From Sulfitobacter sabulilitoris (GTDB lineage: Bacteria; Pseudomonadota; Alphaproteobacteria; Rhodobacterales; Rhodobacteraceae), in NCBI RefSeq assembly GCF_005887615.1, contig NZ_VANS01000002.1, positions 372,001 through 436,000 on the forward strand: a DNA stretch of 64,000 nucleotides, read 5' to 3'. Made by a program: the position numbers and the translations under genes. Each line of letters starts with the position of its first letter. The first letter of the stretch is position 1. Below the pieces are notes generated by a model. The model had not been told where the DNA came from, did not search any database, and saw only the letters and a program-made list of their open reading frames with translations. Below, one piece after another: positions 7,603 through 16,867 of the stretch.

Positions 7603-8667
7603 TCAGCCTTTGATCCACCCGGCAAGATTGTCATCGATGACATTGGACAGTGCGGTGATATGCGCGTCGTCGTCATTGAGGCAGGGAATATAGGTGAAAT
7701 GCTCGCCGCCTGCCTCTTCAAAGCTTTCCTTGATCTCTTCGTTGATCTCTTCCAGCGTTTCGATGCAGTCGGCAGAGAAGGCCGGCGCGCAGACGGCGAT
7801 GTTCTTTTTGCCCTGCTCGGCCAGGCGCGCCACCTCTTCGACGGTATAGGGCTGCAGCCACTCTTCGGGCCCGAACTTTGACTGGAACGTCGTTGTGATT
7901 TCCGTGTCCTTCCAACCCAGCCGCTCTTTCAGCAGGCGCGTGGTTTTCTGACATTGGCAGTGGTAGGGATCGCCCTCCATCAGATAGCGGATCGGCACGC
8001 CATGATAGGAACACACCAGAATGTCGGGTTTCTTTTCAAGGCCGGCATAGGCGCGTTCGATCGACTGTGCGAGCGCGTCGATGTAATCGGGCCGGTCGAA
8101 ATAGGGTTCGACCGTGCGGGTGGACGGCTGCCATTTCTCGTGCGTCAACGCGCGAAAGAACTCGTCGTTGGCGGTGGCCGATGTCGCGCCTGCGTAATGC
8201 GGATAAAGCGGAAAGAACAGGATCTTGCGGCATCCCGCCTCGGTCATCGCCCGGACCTTGGACCTGGTCGAGGGATTGCCGTAGCGCATGCAGTAATCGA
8301 CCATCACCTCATCGCCATATTTCGCCTCCATCGTCGCTTTGATCTTGGCGGTCTGGGCTTTGGTGATCGTGGCAAGGGGGCTTTCGCCGTCGGCCTCGTT
8401 CCAGATGGATTTATAGGCCGCGCCGCTCGAAAACGGGCGTTTCGTGAGGATGATCAGCTGCAACAGCGGCTGCCAGATCCAGGGGCTGTAGTCGATCACC
8501 CGCCGATCGGACAGGAATTCGTTCAGATACCGGCGCATTGACCAGTAGTCGTAATTGTCCGGTGTACCGAGGTTGGCCAGAAGGATACCGATCTTGGGGC
8601 GCGCCACCGCCGGGTGGTCCGGCTTGGCGTGCACAGGTCGCGTTGCGGTGTTTGCAGTATCCAGCAT
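7603..8667 (-). CDS. hemH: Ferrochelatase
   Basis: This 354-residue enzyme inserts ferrous iron into protoporphyrin IX, the last step of protoheme synthesis. It matches the bacterial HemH family in length and landmarks: GILLANLGTPDN near the N-terminus, the YLNEFLSDRRVID segment, the histidine of CSYHGVPIRY and the acidic ADCIETLEEINEE motif near the C-terminus. A 30-residue N-terminal extension precedes the core. It follows the BioC-like gene by 55 bp on the same strand and shares the bidirectional terminator at 7551-7576 with the convergent small gene. Confidence 0.95.
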   Translation of the reverse strand: MLDTANTATRPVHAKPDHPAVARPKIGILLANLGTPDNYDYWSMRRYLNEFLSDRRVIDYSPWIWQPLLQLIILTKRPFSSGAAYKSIWNEADGESPLATITKAQTAKIKATMEAKYGDEVMVDYCMRYGNPSTRSKVRAMTEAGCRKILFFPLYPHYAGATSATANDEFFRALTHEKWQPSTRTVEPYFDRPDYIDALAQSIERAYAGLEKKPDILVCSYHGVPIRYLMEGDPYHCQCQKTTRLLKERLGWKDTEITTTFQSKFGPEEWLQPYTVEEVARLAEQGKKNIAVCAPAFSADCIETLEEINEEIKESFEEAGGEHFTYIPCLNDDDAHITALSNVIDDNLAGWIKG

Positions 8668-8722
8668 GACGGTATCCTTGGCGCGGTGAACTGGGGGTCA
8701 GATAAACGGTTTTCCGCCCGGG

Positions 8723-9541
8723 TCAATCTGGCAGCGGGTTTTCCTGCGTGGCCAGCGCGTCTGCGAGCCGTTGTCGTGCCGATCCGGGCCGCAGCGGCTG
8801 TGGTTGGCTTTCGTCGGGCGCCCATCCAGTCAGCGTGATCAGCTCGAAGGTGGCAGTGATGCGTTCTTCGGCTGCGGCAAAGTGACCGGCATAAAGTTCG
8901 GCGGCGTGATGAAACAGCGCACGCCGGGTGACGTTTCGGGGGCGCGCGCTTTGGGCATTGGCCTCTCCCATTGCACGCAGATCGCGCATCAGATGCCACA
9001 TCGACCGGTATTCGACCTGAAGCGGCAGGCTGTCGGCCACGGGCAAAGCAAGACCGGCACGCTGCAATAAGGCCCCGAGGTCGCGGACTTCGCCCATCGG
9101 GGCCACGCGCGGCGACAGGCCGCCGGTCAGCGCCGCTTCGGCCTGGCCGAGGCAACTGCGCAATTCATGCAGGGTCTGCCCGCCCAGCGCGACGGCGATC
9201 AAGAGACCGTCCGCCGACAGCGCGCGGCGACATTGGATCAGTTGGCCCACCGGGTCGTTGGCCCAGTGCAGGCCCAGCGCATGGACCACAAGATCATGCG
9301 CGCCCGGTGCAAGATCGAGGGTTTCATCGTCCGCAACAATGCGGGCGCCCGGGATGCGATCGGCCCAGATCGCGGGAAAAGGCGTCACGACGGCCGGCGA
9401 TTTAAACGTCCTGTTAACCATGGTCAGGCGATCCTGCACATCGTCGGCGGCCGCAGACTGCAAGAACAGGTCGCCGTCAGCGGCGCGCATCCGATTACGG
9501 TTCAATGCCGCGCGATCCGTCAGGGGTATGGGTAAGGTCAT
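8723..9541 (-). CDS. BioC/NDUFAF5-like methyltransferase-fold protein
   Basis: A 272-residue protein resembling alphaproteobacterial proteins annotated as BioC-like or NDUFAF5-like SAM methyltransferases. Support comes from the N-terminal LTDRAALNRNR, the central HALGLHWANDPVGQ motif and the following QCRRAL helix. The region where methyltransferases carry a glycine-rich SAM loop reads SPAVVTPFPAIW here, with no GxGxG, so catalysis is uncertain. Mitochondrial NDUFAF5 homologues act in complex I assembly rather than biotin synthesis, and no biotin genes are nearby. The start is only 15 bp from the divergent comF start. hemH follows downstream. Confidence 0.7.
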   Translation of the reverse strand: MTLPIPLTDRAALNRNRMRAADGDLFLQSAAADDVQDRLTMVNRTFKSPAVVTPFPAIWADRIPGARIVADDETLDLAPGAHDLVVHALGLHWANDPVGQLIQCRRALSADGLLIAVALGGQTLHELRSCLGQAEAALTGGLSPRVAPMGEVRDLGALLQRAGLALPVADSLPLQVEYRSMWHLMRDLRAMGEANAQSARPRNVTRRALFHHAAELYAGHFAAAEERITATFELITLTGWAPDESQPQPLRPGSARQRLADALATQENPLPD

Positions 9542-9556
9542 GAAGAAGATAATAGT

Positions 9557-10288
9557 GTGACACAGGGAGTAGTTCAAACCGCGGTCTCGCTTATCTATCC
9601 CGCCAGGTGCCTGACCTGCGGCGATACGGTGGACAGCGATTTCGGACTGTGCGGCAAGTGCTGGCGCGACACCGCGTTTGTGGGTGGGGCAATCTGCGAT
9701 CTGTGCGGGACGCCGCTGCCCGGACACAAGGCGGAAGAGGCGCTGCACTGTGACGAGTGCCGCACCGTGGAGCGCCCGTGGCAGCAGGGGCGCGCGGCAC
9801 TTCTGTACAAGGATAACGCGCGCAAGATGGTGCTGGCGCTCAAGCATGGCGACCGTCAGGAAATCGCGCAACCGGCAGCCCGCTGGATGGCGCAGACGAT
9901 CCGCGACCTGCCTTTGGACAACGCGCTGGTGGCGCCGGTTCCGCTGCATTGGCTTCGGTTGCTGAAACGACGGTATAACCAATCCGCGTTGCTGGCGCAG
10001 GCCCTGGCCAAACTGATCGGTGCCTCGCAGTGTCCCGACCTTTTGATCCGCACCCGAAAGACGACACCGCTGGAAGGGATGACCCGCGACGAACGTTTTA
10101 CGATGTTGCAAGGCGCAATTCGCGTACACCCGAAAAGACGGCGCCGCATTGTCGGGCGGCAGGTCCTGCTGGTGGACGATGTGATGACCTCCGGCGCCAC
10201 GCTTTCGGCATCGGCCACGGCTTGCATTGACGGCGGCGCCACGGCTGTTTTCGTCGTGGCACTGGCGCGCGTGGCCAAAGACACCTAA
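9557..10288 (+). CDS. comF: ComF/GntX family phosphoribosyltransferase-like protein
   Basis: This 243-residue protein has an N-terminal double zinc-finger-like region (CLTCGD, CGKC, CDLCG, CDEC) and a C-terminal phosphoribosyltransferase fold with the PRPP loop VLLVDDVMTSGAT near residue 197. ComF proteins act in DNA uptake in competent bacteria; GntX homologues exist in non-competent species, so the role here is uncertain. The start is GTG 9557, with AAGAAG upstream. It heads a tight run: grxC, a carbon-nitrogen hydrolase and a MarR regulator follow on the same strand. Confidence 0.85.
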   Translation: MTQGVVQTAVSLIYPARCLTCGDTVDSDFGLCGKCWRDTAFVGGAICDLCGTPLPGHKAEEALHCDECRTVERPWQQGRAALLYKDNARKMVLALKHGDRQEIAQPAARWMAQTIRDLPLDNALVAPVPLHWLRLLKRRYNQSALLAQALAKLIGASQCPDLLIRTRKTTPLEGMTRDERFTMLQGAIRVHPKRRRRIVGRQVLLVDDVMTSGATLSASATACIDGGATAVFVVALARVAKDT

Positions 10289-10328
10289 ATCCTTATTCAA
10301 CGCGATCTGTTGGAAAGGGATATGGTCA

Positions 10329-10586
10329 ATGCCATCCGTCGAAATCTATACCTCGCCGCTTTGTGGGTTTTGCCATGCGGCCAAGCGCCTGCTGAACGAA
10401 AAGGGCGTCAGCTTTGCCGAGGTGGACGTGCTGGCCAACCCGGACCGCAAGCCGGAGATGATTCAGCGGGCGAATGGGGGGCGTACGGTGCCGCAGATTT
10501 TCATCGGTGATGCCCATGTCGGCGGCTGCGATGATCTGTACGCGCTTGAGCGGGCGGGCAAGCTGGACGCGCTACTGGAAGCGTGA
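10329..10586 (+). CDS. grxC: Glutaredoxin 3
   Basis: An 85-residue glutaredoxin that reduces disulfides with glutathione. The active site is CGFC (residues 12-15), a variant of the usual CPYC. The TVPQIFIGD cis-proline motif and the GGCDDLYALE glutathione-binding segment are present. The gene follows comF by 40 bp and overlaps the next gene by 4 bp (GTGA), so the two are translationally coupled. Confidence 0.93.
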   Translation: MPSVEIYTSPLCGFCHAAKRLLNEKGVSFAEVDVLANPDRKPEMIQRANGGRTVPQIFIGDAHVGGCDDLYALERAGKLDALLEA

Positions 10587-11416
10587 TGCGGGTTGCCCTT
10601 TGCCAATTGAACGCGAGCGACGATCCGGTGGCGAATCTGCCCCGGACGGTCGCGATGGTGCGCGATGCGGCGCGGGACGGGGCGGCGTTCGTCCTGACCC
10701 CCGAGGTCACGAACTGCGTATCGACCAATCGCGGGCATCAACAAGACGTGCTGGCGCTTGAGCAGGACGACGCGACCCTCGCCACGCTAAGAGCGGAGGC
10801 AAAGGCGCTAGGGCTGTGGCTTTTGATCGGGTCGCTGGCATTGAAGACCGGTGACGACGATGGCCGGTTTGCGAATCGGTCATTCCTGATCGATCCGTCC
10901 GGGGGGATCGTCGCGCGATACGACAAGATCCACATGTTCGATGTGACCGTCAGCGAAACCGAGACTTACCGCGAATCGTCCGGATACAGGCCGGGCGATC
11001 ATGCTGTTCTCGCAACGGCTTTGGGTGCACAATTGGGCATGACGATTTGCTACGATGTCCGGTTTCCCGCCCTCTACCAAACTCTGGCGCGGGCGGGGGC
11101 GCAGGTTCTGACGGTTCCGTCGGCCTTTTCCCCGGCCACTGGCCCGGCCCATTGGGAACCTTTGCTGCGTGCGCGTGCAATCGAAACGGGGTGCTTTGTC
11201 CTGGCGCCGGCGCAAACCGGCACCCATGCAAGCCGATCGCACCGGACCCGCGACACCTATGGTCATTCGATGATCGTCTCGCCATGGGGCGAAGTGATCC
11301 TCGATGCGGGCACGGCCCCCGGTGTCTACTGCGCCGATCTGGCGATGGAGAGCGTGACGCAGGCGCGGAACAAAATTCCAAGCCTTGCCAATGCAAGATC
11401 TTTCGATGGGCCCTGA
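10583..11416 (+). CDS. Carbon-nitrogen hydrolase, Nit1-like (probable deaminated-glutathione amidase)
   Basis: A 277-residue nitrilase-superfamily amidase with the catalytic triad E41 (TPEVTN), K115 (YDKIHMFD) and C156 (TICYDVRFP). The length and the NxxFLIDPSGxI pattern fit the Nit1/NitA branch, whose characterised members hydrolyse deaminated glutathione. Overlap with grxC supports a glutathione-related role, but substrate specificity is inferred. It starts at GTG 10583 or at the next codon, ATG 10586. marR begins directly after its stop codon. Confidence 0.85.
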   Translation: MMRVALCQLNASDDPVANLPRTVAMVRDAARDGAAFVLTPEVTNCVSTNRGHQQDVLALEQDDATLATLRAEAKALGLWLLIGSLALKTGDDDGRFANRSFLIDPSGGIVARYDKIHMFDVTVSETETYRESSGYRPGDHAVLATALGAQLGMTICYDVRFPALYQTLARAGAQVLTVPSAFSPATGPAHWEPLLRARAIETGCFVLAPAQTGTHASRSHRTRDTYGHSMIVSPWGEVILDAGTAPGVYCADLAMESVTQARNKIPSLANARSFDGP

Positions 11417-11860
11417 ATGACGGATGACAAGAATTCCCTCGCAATCGCGCTGTTCAGCGAAGTGCTGGCCGCCGATCAGTTGGTGCGCAACCGGCTAAGC
11501 CGGGTGCTGCCCAAGGGCATGGAAATCTCGCATTTCTCGGTACTCAACGGTCTTGCGTTTCATGGCGGAGAGCGCACGCCGGCCCAATTGGCCGACACGT
11601 TTCACGTGACGCGGGGCGCCATGACCAACACGCTGAGCAAGCTTGAGCGGTCGGGTTACGTGCACATCCGCCCCGATTGGGATGACGCGCGCCGCAAGAT
11701 GGTCGCGATCAGCCCGGCGGGACGGGCGGCGCGCGACACGGCAATCAACTCGATCACGCCGATGATCAACCAGGTGGTCGAGGAATTGGGGTCGGATCGG
11801 GTGCGCGCCGCGCTGCCGATTCTGCGCGAGATGCGCAAGCAGCTGACCGACGAATCCTAG
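11417..11860 (+). CDS. MarR family transcriptional regulator
   Basis: A 147-residue winged-helix regulator. The HTH lies around residues 53-80 ([18 protein letters not shown], then the [11 protein letters not shown] recognition and wing region), followed by an [13 protein letters not shown] wing and a C-terminal dimerisation helix. Its ATG directly abuts the stop of the amidase gene, placing it at the end of the comF-grxC-amidase unit. It may control that operon or distant genes; no operator stands out. Its 3' end overlaps the convergent ubiG gene by 4 bp. Confidence 0.85.
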   Translation: MTDDKNSLAIALFSEVLAADQLVRNRLSRVLPKGMEISHFSVLNGLAFHGGERTPAQLADTFHVTRGAMTNTLSKLERSGYVHIRPDWDDARRKMVAISPAGRAARDTAINSITPMINQVVEELGSDRVRAALPILREMRKQLTDES

Positions 11861-12615
11861 TCAGGCTTCAGGCTGGCGGTGACGTAATTCACGCTCAGAT
11901 CCCTGTCCGACAGGCTCCATGACCATGTGATAGGGTTGAAAACGAACCCCTTGCGGTCGACCGGCACGAGCCCGGCGCGCGTCAAAAGGTCGAAAAGCTC
12001 GTCCGGTGTGATGAATTTCGACCAGTCATGCGTGCCCCTTGGCAGCCAGCGCATGACGTGTTCCGCACCGATGATCGCCATCATGTAGGACTTCGGGTTA
12101 CGGTTCAGGGTCGAGCAGAGGTGCAATCCGCCCGGCTTCAACAGTTGCCCGCATGCGGTCAGGTAGTCGATGGGCGAGGCGACGTGTTCGACAACCTCCA
12201 TGTTCAGGACCACGTCGAACTGTTCGCCCGCGGCGGCCATGTCCTCGGCGGTGGTGTGGCGATAGTCGATTTCGAGCCCGGATTGCTCTGCATGGATCCG
12301 TGCGACCGGAATGTTGCCTTCGGCGGCGTCCGCGCCGACGACATCCGCGCCCATCCGCGCCATCGGTTCGGCCAGCAGCCCGCCGCCGCAGCCGACGTCG
12401 AGGATGCGCAGCCCCTTGAACGGAAGGGGTGCCGTGAGGTCGCGATCGAATTCGCCCGCGATCTGGTTGGTGATGTAATCCAGACGGCAGGGGTTGAGCA
12501 TGTGAAGCGGCTTGAACTTTCCGTCCTGATCCCACCATTCTGCGGCCATCGCTTCGAATTTGGCGATCTCATCGGGGTCCACGGTGGTGTGATGCGCTTG
12601 CATTTCGATCTCCAT
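11857..12615 (-). CDS. ubiG: Ubiquinone biosynthesis O-methyltransferase
   Basis: This 252-residue enzyme performs both O-methylations of ubiquinone biosynthesis. The SAM-binding motif is [13 protein letters not shown]. The N-terminal [14 protein letters not shown] and the [10 protein letters not shown] segment are UbiG signatures. I take ATG 12615; ATG 12603 is also possible and has GGAG 6 nt upstream. It is divergent from the proline iminopeptidase gene with only 37 bp between starts. Confidence 0.92.
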   Translation of the reverse strand: MEIEMQAHHTTVDPDEIAKFEAMAAEWWDQDGKFKPLHMLNPCRLDYITNQIAGEFDRDLTAPLPFKGLRILDVGCGGGLLAEPMARMGADVVGADAAEGNIPVARIHAEQSGLEIDYRHTTAEDMAAAGEQFDVVLNMEVVEHVASPIDYLTACGQLLKPGGLHLCSTLNRNPKSYMMAIIGAEHVMRWLPRGTHDWSKFITPDELFDLLTRAGLVPVDRKGFVFNPITWSWSLSDRDLSVNYVTASLKPD

Positions 12616-12652
12616 GTGCTCTTTTGTCTTTCTCGGCTTATATAGGGCAGTA

Positions 12653-13624
12653 ATGGACAAGTACGCAGACCAAAAGCGCGCAGTGCAGTATCTCTATCCG
12701 CCGATCGATCCCTACGATCAGCGGATGCTCGATGTTGGGCAGGGCCACCGCATCTATGTGGAGCAGTGCGGAAATCCGCAGGGCATTCCGGTGGTCGTGC
12801 TGCATGGCGGTCCGGGCGGAGGATGCAGCCCGTCGATGCGCCGGTATTTCGATCCGTCGGTGTACCGGGTGATTCTTTTTGATCAGCGGGGATGCGGACG
12901 GTCGCGACCGCATGCATCGGTGACGCATAACACCACCTGGCACCTGGTCGCGGATATCGAGCTTATCCGCACGACCCTGGGCATCGACGCATGGGCCGTC
13001 TTTGGCGGAAGCTGGGGGGCGACCCTGGCGCTGATCTATGCGCAAGCGCATCCCGGTCACGTGCGACACATCGTTTTGCGCGGCGTGTTCCTGATGATGC
13101 AAAAGGAACTGGATTGGTTTTATGGCGGCGGGGCGGGAAAATTCTGGCCCGAGGTCTGGGAGCGGTTTACCGGGCTTATCCCCGAGGCCGAGCAAGGCGA
13201 TCTGATTGCCGCGTATCACCGGCGCCTGTTTTCCGGCCAGATGGGCGAGGAAACGTTGTTTGCCCGCGCCTGGTCGGCATGGGAAAACGCGCTGGCGTCG
13301 ATTCATTCGTCCGGTTCGGGCGGTGAAAGCCCGGGCGAATATGCGCGGGCCTTTGCCCGGCTGGAAAACCACTATTTCATTAATGCGGGATTTCTGGAAT
13401 TCGACGGCCAGCTGCTGGCGCATGTCGACCGAATTGCGCATATTCCGGGCGTGATCGTTCAGGGGCGTTATGATATGATCTGTCCGCCCGACAGCGCCTA
13501 TGCGTTGTCGCAGCGGTGGCCCAACTGCGAACTCAAGATGGTGCGCAACGCGGGTCATGCGCTGTCGGAACCGGGCATCAGCGCCGAGTTGGTGCGCACA
13601 ATGGACAGGATCGCCCTTCAATGA
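12653..13624 (+). CDS. pip: Proline iminopeptidase (alpha/beta hydrolase)
   Basis: A 323-residue cytosolic peptidase that releases N-terminal proline from peptides. [18 protein letters not shown] is the classic Pip oxyanion region. The nucleophile is S120 in GGSWGATLA and the triad histidine is H302 in [10 protein letters not shown]. The frame is open upstream, but ATG 12653 gives the usual N-terminus. Its stop overlaps the start of a short solute-binding protein gene (ATGA), suggesting joint expression with peptide use. Confidence 0.92.
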   Translation: MDKYADQKRAVQYLYPPIDPYDQRMLDVGQGHRIYVEQCGNPQGIPVVVLHGGPGGGCSPSMRRYFDPSVYRVILFDQRGCGRSRPHASVTHNTTWHLVADIELIRTTLGIDAWAVFGGSWGATLALIYAQAHPGHVRHIVLRGVFLMMQKELDWFYGGGAGKFWPEVWERFTGLIPEAEQGDLIAAYHRRLFSGQMGEETLFARAWSAWENALASIHSSGSGGESPGEYARAFARLENHYFINAGFLEFDGQLLAHVDRIAHIPGVIVQGRYDMICPPDSAYALSQRWPNCELKMVRNAGHALSEPGISAELVRTMDRIALQ

Positions 13625-14517
13625 CCCGTTCCGCCCCCAGATTGGATCGTCGCGCGCTGTTTGCATCCGGTGCCGCCGCGGCATTGCTGGCGGCGTCGGG
13701 CATGTCGGCCATGGCGGCGCCACGGCGCGGGGGGCGTTTGCGGATGGCGCTGTCCGGGGCGCGGCGCGATGACAGCTTTGATGCGCGCAAGCCGATGGGT
13801 GTTTTCATGCAGGTCGCGATGCTGGGCGCGGTGTTCGATACGCTGACGCAGGTGGCCGCGGACGGGACGCTGCATGGCGAACTGGCCACCGGATGGCACG
13901 GAAGTTCGGATGCGCGCGTCTGGGTTTTCGATCTGCGTCGCGATGCGCGGTTTCACAATGAGGCGGTCTTTACGTCGCAGGATGTAATCGCATCTCTGGC
14001 GTTGCATACCGACGCGGCCTTGGCGGGCATTTCGGACATGCGCGCGCTCGGTCGGCACCGGGTCGAAGTGACGCTGTCGCAGGGCAACGCCGATTTCCCC
14101 TACACGCTGTCCGCACCGCAGTTCGTGATCTATCCCGAGGCCGGCATGGCCGACGCGATGGCAGAGGGCATCGGCACCGGCCTTTACCGCGTCGATCGGT
14201 TTCACCCCGGCCAGCAGTTTCTGGGCAGCCGCGTCGCGCAGCATTACAAGGACGGTCAGGCGGGGTGGTTCGACACGGTCGAACTGGTGTCTGTCCCGGC
14301 CGCGCATGTGCGCGCCGAGGCGTTGCGCGATCATTATGTCGATGTTGCCGATCTGGACGATCCCGGCGAACTTCTGGGCCAGCCCGATATTACGCTTCTG
14401 CCAAACGCACACGCCATGACGCAGGCGGCATGGCGGACTGTGGCATTGCCCGCGACCATCGGGTCGCGCTGGCCGCTTGATAATCTGCGCGCGGCAGAGC
14501 GGTGGTGGATGGCATAG
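13621..14517 (+). CDS. Short family-5 (oligopeptide-type) solute-binding protein
   Basis: A 298-residue exported protein with a twin-arginine-like signal (LDRRALFASGAAA, hydrophobic run, AMAA). The mature part resembles the first lobe of SBP family 5 proteins: GGRLRMALS, the DTLTQVAADGTLHGELATGW segment is split across residues 75-95, and DARFHNEAVFTSQDV follows. Normal family members are about 500 residues and have a second lobe of about 200 residues that is largely missing. No permease or ATPase genes are adjacent. Translational coupling to pip suggests a peptide-related role, but this may be a specialised or degenerate binder. Confidence 0.7.
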   Translation: MTRSAPRLDRRALFASGAAAALLAASGMSAMAAPRRGGRLRMALSGARRDDSFDARKPMGVFMQVAMLGAVFDTLTQVAADGTLHGELATGWHGSSDARVWVFDLRRDARFHNEAVFTSQDVIASLALHTDAALAGISDMRALGRHRVEVTLSQGNADFPYTLSAPQFVIYPEAGMADAMAEGIGTGLYRVDRFHPGQQFLGSRVAQHYKDGQAGWFDTVELVSVPAAHVRAEALRDHYVDVADLDDPGELLGQPDITLLPNAHAMTQAAWRTVALPATIGSRWPLDNLRAAERWWMA

Positions 14518-14528
14518 GCGATCAGGGC

Positions 14529-14557
14529 TTGCAGACTCGGAATCTCAAGCGTATATG
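14529..14557 (+). promoter_or_regulatory. Candidate promoter of the rimP-nusA-infB operon
   Basis: TTGCAG (14529-14534) and TATATG (14552-14557) are exactly 17 bp apart. The start of transcription would be near 14564, leaving a leader of about 95 nt that contains a terminator-like hairpin. The same -35 sequence is seen before dnaK. Confidence 0.5.
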
Positions 14558-14572
14558 AACCTCAACAGCGGC

Positions 14573-14595
14573 GCGTTAGGGTCCAAACCAAACGC
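14573..14595 (+). promoter_or_regulatory. Leader hairpin upstream of rimP
   Basis: GCGTT-A-GG pairs with CC-A-AACGC around a 7-nt loop in the presumed 5' leader, immediately before the terminator-like hairpin. GGCGCG at 14570-14575 could instead pair with CGCGCC at 14620-14625 inside the terminator stem, so the two structures could compete. Inference only. Confidence 0.3.
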
Positions 14596-14611
14596 TCCAC
14601 CGAAATTCGTA

Positions 14612-14634
14612 ACGGGCCGCGCGCCCGTTTTTTT
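14612..14634 (+). terminator. Rho-independent terminator or attenuator before rimP
   Basis: ACGGGC pairs with GCCCGT around a CGCGC loop, followed by a run of seven T. It lies between the candidate promoter at 14529 and rimP, so it can end read-through from the solute-binding gene and also attenuate the operon. Confidence 0.75.
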
Positions 14635-14658
14635 GTGCTTGGAGTATCGAGCAATCTC

Positions 14659-15237
14659 ATGACCAACGACCTGATCGCCAAAGCCGCCATCGACCGCCGC
14701 ATGGCCGAGATCATCACCCCGGTGATCGAGGATCTGGGGTTCGAACTGGTGCGCGTGCGTCTTATGTCGGGCAAATCGACGATCCTGCAGATCATGGCGG
14801 ACAAACCCGAGGGCGGTATCGAAGTCGACGACTGCGCGCAGATCAGCCAGGCCGTCAGCGCCATCCTGGATGTCGAGGATCCGATTCTGGATGAATATAC
14901 ACTGGAAGTGTCGAGCCCGGGCATCGACCGCCCGCTGACGCGGCTGAAGGATTTCGAGGCGTTCGAAGGCTACGAGGCCAAGATCGAGACCGCCGAATTG
15001 ATCGATGGCCGTCGCCGCTTCAAGGGTGAATTGGCGGGGGTCGAGGACGACGAAGTTCTGATCAACGTGGAAGAAGGCACAATTGGTCTGAAATTTGACT
15101 GGCTGTCAGACGCCAAGCTGGTGCTGACCGACGATCTGATCAAGGAAATGCTGCGCCAGCGCAAGGCGTCGGGCGCAATCGACGAAACCGCTTTTGACGA
15201 GATCCAGACCGACGAGTCTGATGAGGGAGAAAACTGA
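14659..15237 (+). CDS. rimP: Ribosome maturation factor
   Basis: A 192-residue RimP needed for 30S subunit maturation. It shows an N-terminal alpha/beta domain with [19 protein letters not shown], the [16 protein letters not shown] segment, [14 protein letters not shown] and a C-terminal SH3-like domain. ATG 14659 gives the usual start. Its stop overlaps the ATG of nusA by one base, and the operon order rimP-nusA-ylxR-infB is standard. Confidence 0.95.
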   Translation: MTNDLIAKAAIDRRMAEIITPVIEDLGFELVRVRLMSGKSTILQIMADKPEGGIEVDDCAQISQAVSAILDVEDPILDEYTLEVSSPGIDRPLTRLKDFEAFEGYEAKIETAELIDGRRRFKGELAGVEDDEVLINVEEGTIGLKFDWLSDAKLVLTDDLIKEMLRQRKASGAIDETAFDEIQTDESDEGEN

Positions 15238-16847
15238 TGGCCATTACATCCGCAAACCAGCTTGAGCTGCTGCAAACCGCCGAGGCGGTTGCCCGCGAAA
15301 AGATGATCGACCCCGGTCTGGTGGTCGAAGCGATGGAAGAATCGCTCGCCCGGGCGGCCAAGTCCCGCTATGGCGCGGAAATGGACATTCGTGTGCATAT
15401 CGACCGCAAGACCGGCAAGGCGACATTTACCCGCGTGCGGACGGTGGTCGAGGATGAAGAGCTTGAGAACTATCAAGCCGAATTCACGGTCGAGCAGGCC
15501 AAGCAATATATGGACGATCCCAAGGTCGGCGACCAATTCGTAGAGGAAGTTCCGCCGGTCGAGATGGGCCGAATCGCCGCGCAGTCGGCCAAGCAGGTCA
15601 TTCTGCAAAAGGTGCGCGAAGCCGAGCGTGATCGCCAGTACGAGGAATTCAAGGACCGTGCCGGCACGATCATCAACGGCCTGGTCAAGCGCGAAGAGTA
15701 TGGCAACGTCATCGTCGATGTGGGTGCGGGCGAAGCGATCTTGCGCCGCAACGAAAAGATCGGGCGCGAATCGTATCGCCCGAACGACCGGATCCGGGTC
15801 TATATCAAGGATGTGCGCCGCGAGCAGCGCGGCCCGCAAATCTTCCTCAGCCGGACCGCGCCCGAATTCATGGCGGAACTGTTCAAGATGGAAGTGCCCG
15901 AAATCTACGACGGCATCATCGAGATCAAGGCGGTCGCCCGCGACCCCGGTTCGCGCGCCAAGATCGCGGTGATCAGCTATGACAATTCGATCGACCCGGT
16001 CGGTGCCTGCGTCGGCATGCGCGGCAGTCGCGTGCAGGCCGTGGTGAACGAGTTGCAGGGCGAGAAGATCGACATCATTCCCTGGAACGAAGACCAGCCG
16101 ACATTCCTTGTGAATGCGTTGCAGCCCGCCGAGGTCAGCAAGGTCGTTCTGGACGAAGAAGCCGGAAAGATCGAAGTCGTCGTACCCGAAGAGCAGCTGT
16201 CTCTGGCGATTGGCCGCCGCGGCCAAAACGTGCGTCTGGCGTCGCAGTTGACCGGTCTTGATATCGACATCATGACCGAAGAGCAGGAAAGCGCGCGCCG
16301 TCAGGCCGAGTTCGAACTGCGCACCAAGCTCTTCATGGACAATCTCGACCTGGACGAATTTTTTGCCCAGCTTCTTGTGTCCGAAGGGTTTTCAACCCTC
16401 GAAGAGGTTGCCTATGTCGAGATTGACGAGCTTTTGGTGATCGATGGCGTCGACGAGGACACCGCCAATGAATTGCAGGCCCGTGCCCGCGATGTGCTCG
16501 AGGCACAGAACAAGGCCGCGCTCGATAATGCCCGCGCTATGGGTGTCGAGGACAGCCTGGTTGAATTCGATGGCCTGACACCCCAGATGATTGAGGCGCT
16601 GGCCAAGGACGACGTCAAAACGCTTGAGGATTTCGCGACCTGCGCGGATTGGGAACTGGCCGGTGGCTGGACCACCGTGAACGGTGAGCGTATCAAGGAC
16701 GACGGCGTGTTGGAGCCGTTCGACGTGAGCCTCGAAGAAGCCCAGGACATGATCATGACTGCGCGCGTTCTGCTGGGTTGGGTCGATCTCGCCGATCTTG
16801 AAAAAGACGCCGCCGAAGAGGACGAAACAGAGGAGGCCGAGGCCTGA
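15237..16847 (+). CDS. nusA: Transcription termination/antitermination factor NusA
   Basis: A 536-residue NusA that binds RNA polymerase and nascent RNA. In order: an N-terminal polymerase-binding domain (about 1-130), an S1 domain (about 135-200), two KH domains (VGACVGMRGSRVQ and LAIGRRGQNVRLA) and a C-terminal pair of acidic helix-hairpin-helix repeats (from about 370), as in other alphaproteobacteria. It begins in the stop codon of rimP. The leader hairpins at 14573-14634 could provide autoregulation. Confidence 0.97.
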   Translation: MAITSANQLELLQTAEAVAREKMIDPGLVVEAMEESLARAAKSRYGAEMDIRVHIDRKTGKATFTRVRTVVEDEELENYQAEFTVEQAKQYMDDPKVGDQFVEEVPPVEMGRIAAQSAKQVILQKVREAERDRQYEEFKDRAGTIINGLVKREEYGNVIVDVGAGEAILRRNEKIGRESYRPNDRIRVYIKDVRREQRGPQIFLSRTAPEFMAELFKMEVPEIYDGIIEIKAVARDPGSRAKIAVISYDNSIDPVGACVGMRGSRVQAVVNELQGEKIDIIPWNEDQPTFLVNALQPAEVSKVVLDEEAGKIEVVVPEEQLSLAIGRRGQNVRLASQLTGLDIDIMTEEQESARRQAEFELRTKLFMDNLDLDEFFAQLLVSEGFSTLEEVAYVEIDELLVIDGVDEDTANELQARARDVLEAQNKAALDNARAMGVEDSLVEFDGLTPQMIEALAKDDVKTLEDFATCADWELAGGWTTVNGERIKDDGVLEPFDVSLEEAQDMIMTARVLLGWVDLADLEKDAAEEDETEEAEA

Positions 16848-16867
16848 TTGCAGGGTCCGGAGGCACG

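Noticed and set aside
9542-10300. Upstream extension of the BioC-like reading frame
   Set aside because: The extension lies antisense to comF and has no homology; the real start is ATG 9541.
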